Assembly (NCBI GenBank): GCA_015487985.1
Contig: WFOP01000120.1
Coordinates: forward strand, 1-7,563
Length of the DNA stretch: 7,563 nucleotides
Reading direction: 5' to 3'
Source: Hyphomicrobiales bacterium
GTDB taxonomy: Bacteria; Pseudomonadota; Alphaproteobacteria; Rhizobiales; Devosiaceae
The position numbers and the translations under genes were made by a program. Shown here one piece after another: positions 1 to 6,322 of the stretch; the first letter of the stretch is position 1, and every line of letters starts with the position of its first letter. The notes beneath the pieces are model-generated. The model was not told where the DNA came from, did no database searches, and saw only the letters and a program-made list of their open reading frames with translations.

Positions 1-67
1 GGGTGAGATGGTTCGGGCAGCAAATACCTAAAGCAGGTTGTGTTCAATCGTATTCAATCAACATGCC

Positions 68-184
68 TTATTTTTGTTTTCCCATGTCTTTATCCCAAAA
101 CCGGCGCCATCCACGGGGTGAGCCTGAGGGCATGCTTTTATGCTTTAAGTAACGGGAAAGCTGGCTTGGGTATGAGCGGGCCAT
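68..184 (-). CDS. putative small basic protein (38 aa)
   Basis: I do not recognise a family. The minus strand has an ATG at 184, preceded at about 4-5 nt by AAAAGG, and an open frame of 38 codons ending in TAA at 68-70. The predicted peptide begins MARSYPSQLSRYLKHK, has a central PSGSPRGWRRFWDKD segment and ends GKQK. It is rich in Arg and Lys with few acidic residues, and has no membrane segment or signal peptide. It lies just past the terminator of the envelope operon on the same strand, so it would need its own promoter or read-through. A TTGACA-like box at 200-205 is too close to the start codon to give a normal leader. Such a short frame could occur by chance. The RBS, the Trp/Arg-rich composition and the lack of any competing gene make it plausible but unproven. 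Confidence 0.4.
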   Translation of the reverse strand: MARSYPSQLSRYLKHKSMPSGSPRGWRRFWDKDMGKQK

Positions 185-225
185 GGTACCTTTTTGAATT
201 GTCAAATTTCAAGTGAACAGGTTTC

Positions 226-256
226 AAAAAAAGAGGACCGCCCTGCGGGGCGGCCC
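226..256 (-). terminator. rho-independent terminator of the envelope operon
   Basis: On the minus strand a GC-rich hairpin is followed by a run of seven T. The core stem pairs 238-243 (CCGCCC) with 248-253 (GGGCGG) around a 4-nt loop. Beyond an A/C mismatch, 235-236 pair with 255-256. The T run corresponds to 226-232. It lies about 30 nt past the stop codon of the HhH gene, as expected for the operon's end. No plus-strand gene is present that it could serve. Confidence 0.85.
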
Positions 257-287
257 TTGAATTTGAATGGAAACTGTTCGTAAAAGC

Positions 288-857
288 CTATTTCTTACTG
301 CTGGGGACTTTGCCGCTGTCCACCCGTTTGGAAAATTTGGTTTCTTTGCCACTGGCAAGTGCTTTTGCCTGGGAAATCCATTTTTCCCTTTGGATTCTGC
401 CCTTGAAGGACAGGAAACTATTTATCCAGCCAACAGTTTTGCTGCTCCAGCCTGCAATCTGGTCAAAATGGTATATTCCCAGTTCATTCAAGGTGGTTTC
501 AATTTTGGGACCGATGCCCTTGATGCGCTTCAGGTCGTCTTTTTTTCCATCCCGTGGCCCGCTTAAGGGAATGGGTTTGCCATCGGCATCGGCGTTAGGG
601 GTTGCCTTTTTTGCCGGTGCGGGTTTTGGGGCTGGTTTTTCTGCCGCCGGCTTTTGCGCTTGTGGTGCGGGCTCGGGTTTGGAGGCGGGCTTGGGTGTTG
701 CGGGTGCTTTGGCGGCAATGTTCGCGCTGGTTTTTGCAGTAACAGCACTTTTTTGGGGCCGAAAGAACATGCAGCGGATAACATAGCCAACAATTGCGCC
801 GACCAGAAAGGCCGCCAGTATTATCAGGCCAGTCTCAATAATATGGGCAATATTCAT
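288..857 (-). CDS. membrane-anchored helix-hairpin-helix protein with Ala/Pro/Lys linker (189 aa)
   Basis: An N-terminal transmembrane helix (about residues 8-27) is followed by Arg/Lys, predicting a cytoplasmic C-terminus. A low-complexity Ala/Pro/Lys linker spans about residues 35-102. The C-terminal domain (about 107-168) contains LKRIKGIGPKIETTLNELGI, a helix-hairpin-helix motif, then YHFDQIAGW and FKGRIQREKWISQAKALA. This domain matches the one known at the C-terminus of alphaproteobacterial NuoE subunits and in assorted small membrane proteins. HhH motifs often bind DNA non-specifically, but this version may serve protein contacts, so no function is assigned. The frame extends to a TTG at 863, but AGGAG (866-870) is only 2 nt from that TTG and 8 nt from the ATG at 857, so I chose the ATG. 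It is the last gene of a three-gene operon and is followed by a strong terminator. The domain architecture is certain; the role is unknown. Confidence 0.88.
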   Translation of the reverse strand: MNIAHIIETGLIILAAFLVGAIVGYVIRCMFFRPQKSAVTAKTSANIAAKAPATPKPASKPEPAPQAQKPAAEKPAPKPAPAKKATPNADADGKPIPLSGPRDGKKDDLKRIKGIGPKIETTLNELGIYHFDQIAGWSSKTVGWINSFLSFKGRIQREKWISQAKALASGKETKFSKRVDSGKVPSSKK

Positions 858-865
858 ATTCAATA

Positions 866-870
866 CTCCT
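866..870 (-). promoter_or_regulatory. Shine-Dalgarno AGGAG of the HhH gene
   Basis: AGGAG on the minus strand lies 8 nt before the ATG at 857 and 2 nt before the in-frame TTG at 863. The spacing decides the start in favour of the ATG. Confidence 0.7.
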
Positions 871-885
871 TACGCAACACACGCC

Positions 886-996
886 CTAAGAGGCGGCAGT
901 GCAGCTTTTCCAGCCAACAATGAAACCAATTAGCGACGCTAAAAGAAGGATGAACCAATAGTTCTGGAACAAATAAACAACGGAATCGATAAACAT
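886..996 (-). CDS. single-pass membrane microprotein (36 aa)
   Basis: A 36-codon minus-strand frame starts with ATG at 996 and ends with TAG at 886-888. Its RBS is good: AAAGGGA ends 6 nt before the ATG. The peptide begins MFIDSVVYLFQNYW, continues through a hydrophobic core (FILLLASLIGFIVGW, about residues 15-29) and ends KSCTAAS, so nearly all of it is one membrane helix. The Asp before the helix and Lys after it predict a periplasmic N-terminus and cytoplasmic C-terminus. It sits 20 nt after the OmpA gene and 28 nt before the HhH gene, all on the same strand, which strongly suggests co-translation in one operon. Its helix resembles that of the HhH protein: GFIVGWKSC here, GAIVGYVIRC there. 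I do not know a named family. The RBS, the tight operon spacing and the clean transmembrane pattern make it very likely a real gene. Confidence 0.72.
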   Translation of the reverse strand: MFIDSVVYLFQNYWFILLLASLIGFIVGWKSCTAAS

Positions 997-1016
997 TGGA
1001 TTTCCCTTTTATCTTT

Positions 1017-3830
1017 TTATAATTCAAGAACGCTGAAGACGATCCGGCGGTTGGCCTGCCGACCCTGCGGTGTATCGTTTGTTTCGATCGGTGAAGTTTC
1101 ACCGTAACCGATTGCATAAAAACGCTCGTCATCAATGCCCAGTTCAGTCAGCGCATCCACCACGGCATCCGCACGGGCTGAAGACAGTTTCAGGTTGGAG
1201 ACAAAATCCCCCTGATTGTCGGTATGTCCTTCAACACGAACCGCTGAATCGGGACATTGGGCCAGATAATCAGCCAGATCGCGAAGTTTTTTGAGCGATT
1301 CATCTGAAATTTGTGTGCTTCCCGTTTCAAATTCGATGGAGGACTGTGCGGCCCAGTCTGAAACCCGCACCTGACAGGTACCAAGGGCTGTTGGCAGAAT
1401 AATGTCCGTTTGCCAGTCAGCTCTATCCTCCAATCCGGCTATCTGGGCCAGTGCATCGGTGCGTGATTGTGCGTCCGGCGCTATGCCCGTGAGGGTCCAT
1501 ATATTGTCTTCATAAGCCAGCCGGCCTTCCATCAGGCGATGCAGGCCACGAATTCCAGAGCGTGCATTGTCCATAAAATTATCGGGGGCGCCGCGTGGCG
1601 AAACAACAAGATCGCCCGTAAGCACACCGCCGGCAATCAACCCCAGATATGTACGGGATTTGTTGGAGGGCACCATACCTGAAAGCATCATGGGTTGCTC
1701 CTGAAAACGAAGAACTTCAAAGTTAATTTCAGGGGCATTTTGTGGGGGGCTGGCTGCCGCCGTTTCTTGTGGTTCTTCTTGAACTTCTTCTTCGGGAACG
1801 ACTATTTCTTCGTGCTCGGGAATAGACACATACCAGTCATTTGCATTTGTCGGTGCGCCATTTAGTGAATCGATAGCCGCATCACGGGCATCATTGGAGA
1901 TGGTTGCACCAAACAGATACCAGCCGCTTCCCCCGTGTCCGGCGCGGCCCTCGGAAAGGAGTTTGGCGGCGGAGACGGCAACCAGTGCATTTTCCCTGAA
2001 GTTCTCCGGTGCGCCATTGGCCAGTTTCATATTGTCAACTGCACCTTCCCCGGCACTGGCCATGAGGGCATTGCGGGTGGCTTCGTCGGGCACGTTGCCG
2101 TTGACGCTCAGCGTGCCATCGGCATCTTTTGATGTGTACCAGGTGAAGGGAATAACATCGGGGGCAGGGGCGATTGAAATGTTCCAGTTATCAACTTGTG
2201 TGCCTGCAGCAAGGGTTGTGCGGGCGGATGCAATGGCATCCATGTCTGCGGGTTGTCCGGCAAAATACCAGCCGCCCCCGCCAAATCCGGCGCGGGCAGA
2301 AACCAGCTCCTTGATGGCGGATATGCCGGCGAGTGCATCTTCAGCAAAGTTCTCCGGTGCGCCATTGGCCAGTTTCATATTGTCAACTGCACCTTCCCCG
2401 GCACCGGCCATGATTGCCGCCCGGGTGGTTTCGTCGGGCACGTTGCCCGAGACAATGATTGTGCCATCATCGGTTTTTGATGCGGACCAGATATAGGGGA
2501 CAACATCGGGGGCAGGGGCAAGTGCAACATTCCAGCCGGCGGCATTTGCGGTGTCCTTTGCGGCCATACCAGCGGCCATGTTTGCGGGCTGACCACTCAG
2601 AAACCAGCCATCTGTCGAATGGCCGGCGCGCCCGGTAACAAGCGACTGGACTGCTGAAATACCCGCCAGTGCATTTTCAGCAAAACCTTGTGGTGCGCCA
2701 TTTGCCAGGCTCATGTTGTCTGTTGCACCTTCCCCGGCCTGTGTCATGATTGCAGCCCGGGTGGCCTCATCGGGTACATTGCCGGAGACGACAATTTTTC
2801 CGTTGTCAAATTTATCTGCGCTCCAGGAATAGGGAATTGCGTTTGGGGCCGGATCAAGTGCGATATTCCAGTCATTGGCGTTGGTGCCGGCAGCCATTAA
2901 AGCGCCCTGCGCTGTTGCACCTGCCGCGATGGTTGCCGGTTGTCCTTTAAGGAACCAGCCGTTTTGCATAAAGCCGGCGCTGCCTTTTTCAAGTTCACGG
3001 GCGGCGGAAATTGCAGCCAGGGCATTTTCAGCAAATTGTTCCGGCGCCCCTGCGGCTATTTTGAGGTTGTTTGTAACATTATCTCCCGCTTGTGCCAGAA
3101 TGGCCGCCAGAGCAGCTTCATCGGGGGCAAATCCGCTTAGTATGGCTTGGCCCTCATCCTGTTCGAAACTGAACAGATAATTTTCAACAATGGCGGGTTT
3201 GATATCTGCGGCGGCCAGCACAAGATCATTGGGCAGACTTCCCCCCAATTCAGTGATGGTTGCACTATAGGCATCAACATCACCGGCCTGACCGGACACG
3301 GAAAGGGACAGGTTGGACAAGGAGGCTTCGCCCGTGCGCATTCCTTGAAGCCGGGAGGCGGCAAAGCTTGTTCTTGCAACCCAGTCACCATCTGGCACCC
3401 CGGCCATGAGTTCAAGGCCTGCGTCAACTCCCCCGGTGCGTTCAAGAATGGCATCGCGCACGGCATAGCTGGGTACGGCCCCGCTCAGCGAGAGCGTTCC
3501 ATCTTCATTTTTTACCGCTTTGAATGAATATGGCTCAGCGGTGGGGGCAATAATGATTTCAGACACAATCGAGCGGACGCCGGGCAAAGCAGACAATTGT
3601 GCGACCAGTCCTTCCAGCGCCCGGGGATTGGTGCTGATACCGGTGATTTTACCGTCGCGGCCACTAAAGGAGATTTCAGCCTCTTCGATACCAGTGGCGC
3701 CGATTGCACTGGAAGAGCGTTGTGTTAAATCCGCTTCGATGTTGGCTTGTGTAAAATATAATGCGGCAATAGTGCCAATAACGACTGTAACAATTCCGGG
3801 AAAAATCCACTTTGAAATTATCGAACCCAT
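1017..3830 (-). CDS. OmpA-family protein with tandem BON-like repeats (937 aa)
   Basis: Residues 6-27 form an N-terminal membrane anchor (SKWIFPGIVTVVIGTIAALY). The preceding Lys and lack of a signal-peptidase site predict a periplasmic body held in the inner membrane. A BON-like domain (about 30-97) is followed by five tandem units of 112-118 residues (about 100-673), an acidic Pro/Glu linker (674-700), a sixth divergent unit (701-816) and a C-terminal OmpA domain (817-937). The OmpA domain has VEGHTDNQGD, N-x2-LSSARAD and a QANRRIVF ending, supplying the Asp and Arg that bind diaminopimelate in peptidoglycan. Cysteines at about 819 and 859 could form a disulfide, as in related alphaproteobacterial proteins. 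The frame extends to an ATG at 3869, but that lacks an SD. AGGGGAG (3840-3846) lies 9 nt before the ATG at 3830, which I prefer. At 937 aa it is far longer than ordinary OmpA-like proteins because of the repeats. It is the first gene of the operon. A structural peptidoglycan-linked role is likely; partners are unknown. Confidence 0.92.
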   Translation of the reverse strand: MGSIISKWIFPGIVTVVIGTIAALYFTQANIEADLTQRSSSAIGATGIEEAEISFSGRDGKITGISTNPRALEGLVAQLSALPGVRSIVSEIIIAPTAEPYSFKAVKNEDGTLSLSGAVPSYAVRDAILERTGGVDAGLELMAGVPDGDWVARTSFAASRLQGMRTGEASLSNLSLSVSGQAGDVDAYSATITELGGSLPNDLVLAAADIKPAIVENYLFSFEQDEGQAILSGFAPDEAALAAILAQAGDNVTNNLKIAAGAPEQFAENALAAISAARELEKGSAGFMQNGWFLKGQPATIAAGATAQGALMAAGTNANDWNIALDPAPNAIPYSWSADKFDNGKIVVSGNVPDEATRAAIMTQAGEGATDNMSLANGAPQGFAENALAGISAVQSLVTGRAGHSTDGWFLSGQPANMAAGMAAKDTANAAGWNVALAPAPDVVPYIWSASKTDDGTIIVSGNVPDETTRAAIMAGAGEGAVDNMKLANGAPENFAEDALAGISAIKELVSARAGFGGGGWYFAGQPADMDAIASARTTLAAGTQVDNWNISIAPAPDVIPFTWYTSKDADGTLSVNGNVPDEATRNALMASAGEGAVDNMKLANGAPENFRENALVAVSAAKLLSEGRAGHGGSGWYLFGATISNDARDAAIDSLNGAPTNANDWYVSIPEHEEIVVPEEEVQEEPQETAAASPPQNAPEINFEVLRFQEQPMMLSGMVPSNKSRTYLGLIAGGVLTGDLVVSPRGAPDNFMDNARSGIRGLHRLMEGRLAYEDNIWTLTGIAPDAQSRTDALAQIAGLEDRADWQTDIILPTALGTCQVRVSDWAAQSSIEFETGSTQISDESLKKLRDLADYLAQCPDSAVRVEGHTDNQGDFVSNLKLSSARADAVVDALTELGIDDERFYAIGYGETSPIETNDTPQGRQANRRIVFSVLEL
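1999..2056 (-). repeat. 58-bp exact direct repeat, copy in unit 5
   Basis: This stretch is identical base for base to 2347-2404, exactly 348 bp (116 codons) away. It encodes the VDNMKLANGAPENF part of the repeat unit. The match ends in a single mismatch on each side. Confidence 0.93.
2347..2404 (-). repeat. 58-bp exact direct repeat, copy in unit 4
   Basis: Second copy of the sequence at 1999-2056, in the same reading frame. A shorter identical stretch with the same 348-bp offset (acatcgggggcaggggc) occurs at about 2155 and 2503. Confidence 0.93.
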
Positions 3831-3839
3831 CTTAATTTG

Positions 3840-3846
3840 CTCCCCT
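3840..3846 (-). promoter_or_regulatory. Shine-Dalgarno AGGGGAG of the OmpA/BON gene
   Basis: AGGGGAG on the minus strand is 9 nt before the ATG at 3830. The upstream in-frame ATG at 3869 has no such element (the preceding bases are CACTGGTTAA), so this site sets the start. Confidence 0.7.
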
Positions 3847-3935
3847 GAACAATATTTAGTTGTCGACATTTAACCAGTGTTTTGCAGTCGCAAAAATATC
3901 CTTCTTCGGGCACGAAGCTCCAAAGAGCACCAGCA

Positions 3936-3963
3936 TCTATATTTCTTAATTCAAGTCTTGCAA
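3936..3963 (-). promoter_or_regulatory. candidate sigma70 promoter of the envelope operon
   Basis: On the minus strand TTGCAA (3958-3963) and TATAGA (3936-3941) are separated by 16 nt; each matches the consensus at 4 of 6 positions. Transcription would begin about 100 nt before the OmpA start codon. This is the best pair I found in the 242-bp gap between the CBS and OmpA genes, but it is a weak match by eye. Confidence 0.3.
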
Positions 3964-3990
3964 AAAAGGTCGGGAATTTCCAGTATTTTT

Positions 3991-4011
3991 TTGTGATGCC
4001 AGCTGGCACAA
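3991..4011. promoter_or_regulatory. palindrome upstream of the envelope operon, possible operator
   Basis: TGCCAGCTGGCA (3997-4008) is a perfect 12-bp palindrome, flanked by TTGTG on the left and CAA on the right so that the symmetry nearly extends to 21 bp. It lies just upstream of the candidate promoter. On the minus strand it is followed by A residues rather than T, so it is not an intrinsic terminator for the CBS gene. A protein-binding site is possible, but no regulator is identified. Confidence 0.3.
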
Positions 4012-4020
4012 TCCTTGATT

Positions 4021-4057
4021 AAAGGCGTTTGGAAAAGAACCGAGAATAAACGCCTTT
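4021..4057 (-). terminator. hairpin after the CBS gene, possible weak terminator
   Basis: AAAGGCGTTT (4021-4030) pairs perfectly over 10 bp with AAACGCCTTT (4048-4057) around a 17-nt loop, 15 nt past the CBS stop codon. On the minus strand the stem ends in TTT and is followed by AATCAAGG, so the T tract is poor. It may end transcription inefficiently or protect the mRNA 3' end. Confidence 0.45.
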
Positions 4058-4072
4058 GAGGGAAAGTATATT

Positions 4073-4501
4073 TTAAGTTGTTGAAATATAGTCACGAATT
4101 TCCTGAGCTTCGCGTTCCACTTCAGCAATGCGGAATTTTACCACGTCCCCGATGGATACGATGCCCACAAGCTGATCGTTTTCCACAATCGGAATGTGGC
4201 GAAAGCGGCCATTGGTCATGCGCTCCATTACCAGCGCCACAGTGTCGGCGGTTGTGCAGGTGACGATATTTTTGGTCATGCAACTGGCAACCGTGTCATT
4301 TAGTGCTGCGCCGCCCGAGGCCGCCATGATGCGCACGATATCGCGTTCTGAGACAATTCCTGCCAGTTTTCCCTCATCAACAATTAAAACTGTGCCAATG
4401 CGATGCCGGGCCAGAGTTTTGCAGGCCTGGGCCAGGGTTGCATCGGATGGCAAAGTAATTGTCGTGGCGTCTTTATTTTTAAGGATCGCAGAAACTGTCA
4501 T
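4073..4501 (-). CDS. two-CBS-domain protein (142 aa)
   Basis: Two CBS domains fill the protein: one at about residues 5-62, ending GKLAGIVSERDIVRIM, and one at about 72-125, ending DQLVGIVSIGDVVKFRI. A charged C-terminal helix (AEVEREAQEIRDYI) follows. Stand-alone CBS pairs of this type bind adenine nucleotides and act as energy or redox sensors; the ligand here is unknown. There is no attached catalytic domain, which fits the common small bacterial CBS-pair family often labelled as IMP-dehydrogenase-related although it has no dehydrogenase activity. The frame opens at a TTG (4507), but GGAGG (4511-4515) lies 9 nt from the ATG at 4501 and only 3 nt from the TTG, so the ATG is preferred. It is divergent from the GMC oxidoreductase gene. 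No neighbour explains its partner. Confidence 0.92.
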   Translation of the reverse strand: MTVSAILKNKDATTITLPSDATLAQACKTLARHRIGTVLIVDEGKLAGIVSERDIVRIMAASGGAALNDTVASCMTKNIVTCTTADTVALVMERMTNGRFRHIPIVENDQLVGIVSIGDVVKFRIAEVEREAQEIRDYISTT

Positions 4502-4510
4502 AATCAATGG

Positions 4511-4515
4511 CCTCC
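4511..4515 (-). promoter_or_regulatory. Shine-Dalgarno GGAGG of the CBS gene
   Basis: GGAGG on the minus strand is 9 nt before the ATG at 4501 and 3 nt before the in-frame TTG at 4507, favouring the ATG. Confidence 0.7.
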
Positions 4516-4618
4516 ATAATTTTAGATTGTTGCGACTGGTTTTTCACAATAGCTTGGGGGTGTAATACTATCAGAATTGAGCGTGGTTTGGAACAGGGGC
4601 GGATTTTTCGGTATCTGG

Positions 4619-6271
4619 ATGAATGAAAATTCAAGCAATCGGCTGGCGGGCAGTTATGATTATATTATTGTGGGGGCAGGGTCTTCAGGCTGTGTTCTGG
4701 CCAATCGGCTATCAGAAAACCCCAAAAACCGCGTATTGCTTTTAGAGGCTGGCGGCAGGGATAACTGGGTCTGGTTTCATATTCCGGTGGGATATTTGTT
4801 TGCTATCGGCAATCCCCGGGCAGACTGGATGTTCAAAACCGAAAAAGAAAAGGGCCTGAATGGCCGTTCACTTAACTATCCGCGTGGCAAGGTATTGGGG
4901 GGGAGTTCTGCCATTAACGCCATGGTGTCCATGCGCGGGCAGGCCCTTGACTATGATGAGTGGGCGCAGATGGGGCTAAAGGGATGGGGATGGGATGATG
5001 TTCTGCCTGTCTTTGTTGCCATTGACGATCATTTTGCCGGGCAAAGCGAGTTTCATGGTGTTGGTGGGGAATGGCATGTGGAGGCGCCTCGGATTTCGTG
5101 GGAAATCCTGACGGCAATTGGCAATGCCGCCACCCAGATGCCGGCCCCATTCGGTGTGCCCTGGGTTGAGGATTTCAATACCGGCAATAATGAAGGGGTC
5201 AGTTATTTTCAGGTCAATCAGCGTCGGGGCAGGCGGGTCTCTGCGGCCCATGCTTTTCTTGATCCTGTTCGACATCGCAAAAACCTGAGGATTGAAACGG
5301 GGGTGCTGGTTGAGCGGTTGCTTATGTCAGGGTCAAAGGCCTGCGGGGTGGTTTATACGCAAAATGGCAAACGGATTGAAGCGCGGGCGGAGCTGGAAAC
5401 AATTTTGAGCGCCGGCTCCATTGGCTCGGTGCAAATATTGCACCGCTCGGGCATTGGCCCGGCGGACTGGCTCAAGCCGCTGGGGATTGAGCCAACGGTG
5501 GTGCGCAAGGGGGTGGGGGCCAATCTTCAGGATCATTTGCAGCAGCGTGCAATTTTCAAGGTGAGCGGGGTGCGCACGCTCAATACCGAATATCATTCAC
5601 TTTTTCACAAAGCAAAAATGGGCCTTGAATATGCTTTGTTTCGTCGTGGCCCGCTGACAATGGCCCCCTCGCAGTTGGGGTTTTTTACCCGTTCTTCGGC
5701 TGAATATGAGCGGGCAAATATTCAGTTCCATGCCCAACCGTTGTCACTGGATAAATTTGGCGACCCCCTGCATCGCTTTAATGGGGTGACTGTGAGTGCA
5801 TGCAATCTGCGCCCCACATCAAGGGGGTCAATTCGTCTTGGTGGTGCTGATCCCAAAGCTGATCCGGTCATTGCGCCCAATTATCTTTCAACAGAGCAGG
5901 ATCGGCAGGTGGCGGCGGATGCGATACGGGTAACGCGCCGGTTAATGGCGCAGGAGGCGTTGGCGGCCTATGACGTGGAGGAATATCTGCCCGGACCGGA
6001 CTATGATGATTCCAAGAGTGCGCTTGTTAAGGCTGCGGGGGAAATCGGCACCACAATTTTTCATCCTGTTGGCACAGCAAAAATGGGCCTGAAAAGTGAT
6101 CCACTGGCGGTGGTGGATGATCGTTTGCGGGTTTTGGGTGTTGATAATCTGCGGGTAATTGATGCCTCGATCATGCCCAATATTGTTTCAGGCAATACCA
6201 ATACGCCAACGATCATGATTGCGCAAAAAGGTGCACAGATGGTGTTGGCGGATCAAAATTTCAGGTATTAG
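4619..6271 (+). CDS. GMC-family FAD-dependent oxidoreductase, choline/alcohol dehydrogenase-like (550 aa)
   Basis: Features run in family order. The FAD-binding strand-loop [19 protein letters not shown] is at about residues 13-31. LLLEAGG follows. GMC signature 1 is [18 protein letters not shown], and signature 2 is [16 protein letters not shown]. The C-terminal FAD/catalytic region has [30 protein letters not shown] and IAQKGAQM. The catalytic pair is likely His at about 482 and Asn at about 526, the His/Asn arrangement of choline dehydrogenases and oxidases. The length is normal for the family. The substrate cannot be fixed: no betB-like aldehyde dehydrogenase or transporter is adjacent, so calling it BetA would be unsafe. 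No signal peptide is seen, so it is probably cytoplasmic or peripheral. The frame also opens at a TTG (4577). Neither start has a good SD; I chose the ATG at 4619 because it leaves a normal short N-terminus. It is convergent with a TetR regulator that could control it. Confidence 0.9.
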   Translation: MNENSSNRLAGSYDYIIVGAGSSGCVLANRLSENPKNRVLLLEAGGRDNWVWFHIPVGYLFAIGNPRADWMFKTEKEKGLNGRSLNYPRGKVLGGSSAINAMVSMRGQALDYDEWAQMGLKGWGWDDVLPVFVAIDDHFAGQSEFHGVGGEWHVEAPRISWEILTAIGNAATQMPAPFGVPWVEDFNTGNNEGVSYFQVNQRRGRRVSAAHAFLDPVRHRKNLRIETGVLVERLLMSGSKACGVVYTQNGKRIEARAELETILSAGSIGSVQILHRSGIGPADWLKPLGIEPTVVRKGVGANLQDHLQQRAIFKVSGVRTLNTEYHSLFHKAKMGLEYALFRRGPLTMAPSQLGFFTRSSAEYERANIQFHAQPLSLDKFGDPLHRFNGVTVSACNLRPTSRGSIRLGGADPKADPVIAPNYLSTEQDRQVAADAIRVTRRLMAQEALAAYDVEEYLPGPDYDDSKSALVKAAGEIGTTIFHPVGTAKMGLKSDPLAVVDDRLRVLGVDNLRVIDASIMPNIVSGNTNTPTIMIAQKGAQMVLADQNFRY

Positions 6272-6322
6272 GGATTGCTGCAAGAGGACCCTTTTTAACA
6301 GGTTTGGGTTTGTTTTGCCGGT

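Larger units (their letters stand above)
1812..3533 (-). repeat. tandem array of five ~115-codon BON-like repeat units
   Basis: Unit boundaries by protein alignment are: unit 1 3192-3533, unit 2 2838-3191, unit 3 2502-2837, unit 4 2154-2501, unit 5 1812-2153. A sixth, diverged unit lies at 1383-1730 after the acidic linker. Each unit has a first half with an aromatic strand, DG-x-I-x-V-SGNVPDEATR and a helix, then the signature DNMKLANGAPENF. The second half has ENALAGISA, an RAG-x-GW-(F/Y) strand, GQPA, a helix and DWNI-(A/S)-APAPDV. Both halves look like BON-type strand/helix modules. Units 3-5 are the most alike. Units 1 and 6 have lost most signature residues, and unit 5 has GATI where the others have GQPA. 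Confidence 0.88.

Noticed and set aside
200..205. TTGACA on the minus strand as a -35 box for the 38-aa ORF
   Set aside because: A normally spaced -10 would fall on or after the ATG at 184, and no TATAAT-like hexamer is there.
310..786. Plus-strand frames of 89-158 codons antisense to the HhH gene
   Set aside because: They mirror the Ala/Pro/Lys-rich coding sequence, giving Gly/Ala/Phe-rich peptides with no RBS or family resemblance.
1894..3527. Long plus-strand frames antisense to the OmpA repeats that contain internally repeated peptides
   Set aside because: Their repetition simply reflects the repeats of the real gene on the opposite strand.
3831..3869. 13-residue N-terminal extension of the OmpA/BON protein from the ATG at 3869
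   Set aside because: It has no SD and would place a polar Cys/Lys/Glu segment before the membrane anchor. The ATG at 3830 has AGGGGAG at 9 nt.
3818..4009. 63-codon minus-strand frame covering the OmpA leader and overlapping the OmpA start codon by 13 nt
   Set aside because: It starts with GTG and the only SD-like bases (AAGGA) are 2 nt away. The peptide resembles nothing I know, and the region contains the likely promoter and leader.
4619..6271. Naming the GMC oxidoreductase betA
   Set aside because: The His/Asn pair fits choline dehydrogenases but also many other GMC alcohol dehydrogenases, and no betaine-pathway neighbours are present.
6270..6296. AGGG/CCCT hairpin followed by five T after the GMC gene
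   Set aside because: The stem is only 4 bp with a 15-nt loop, too weak to call a terminator by eye.
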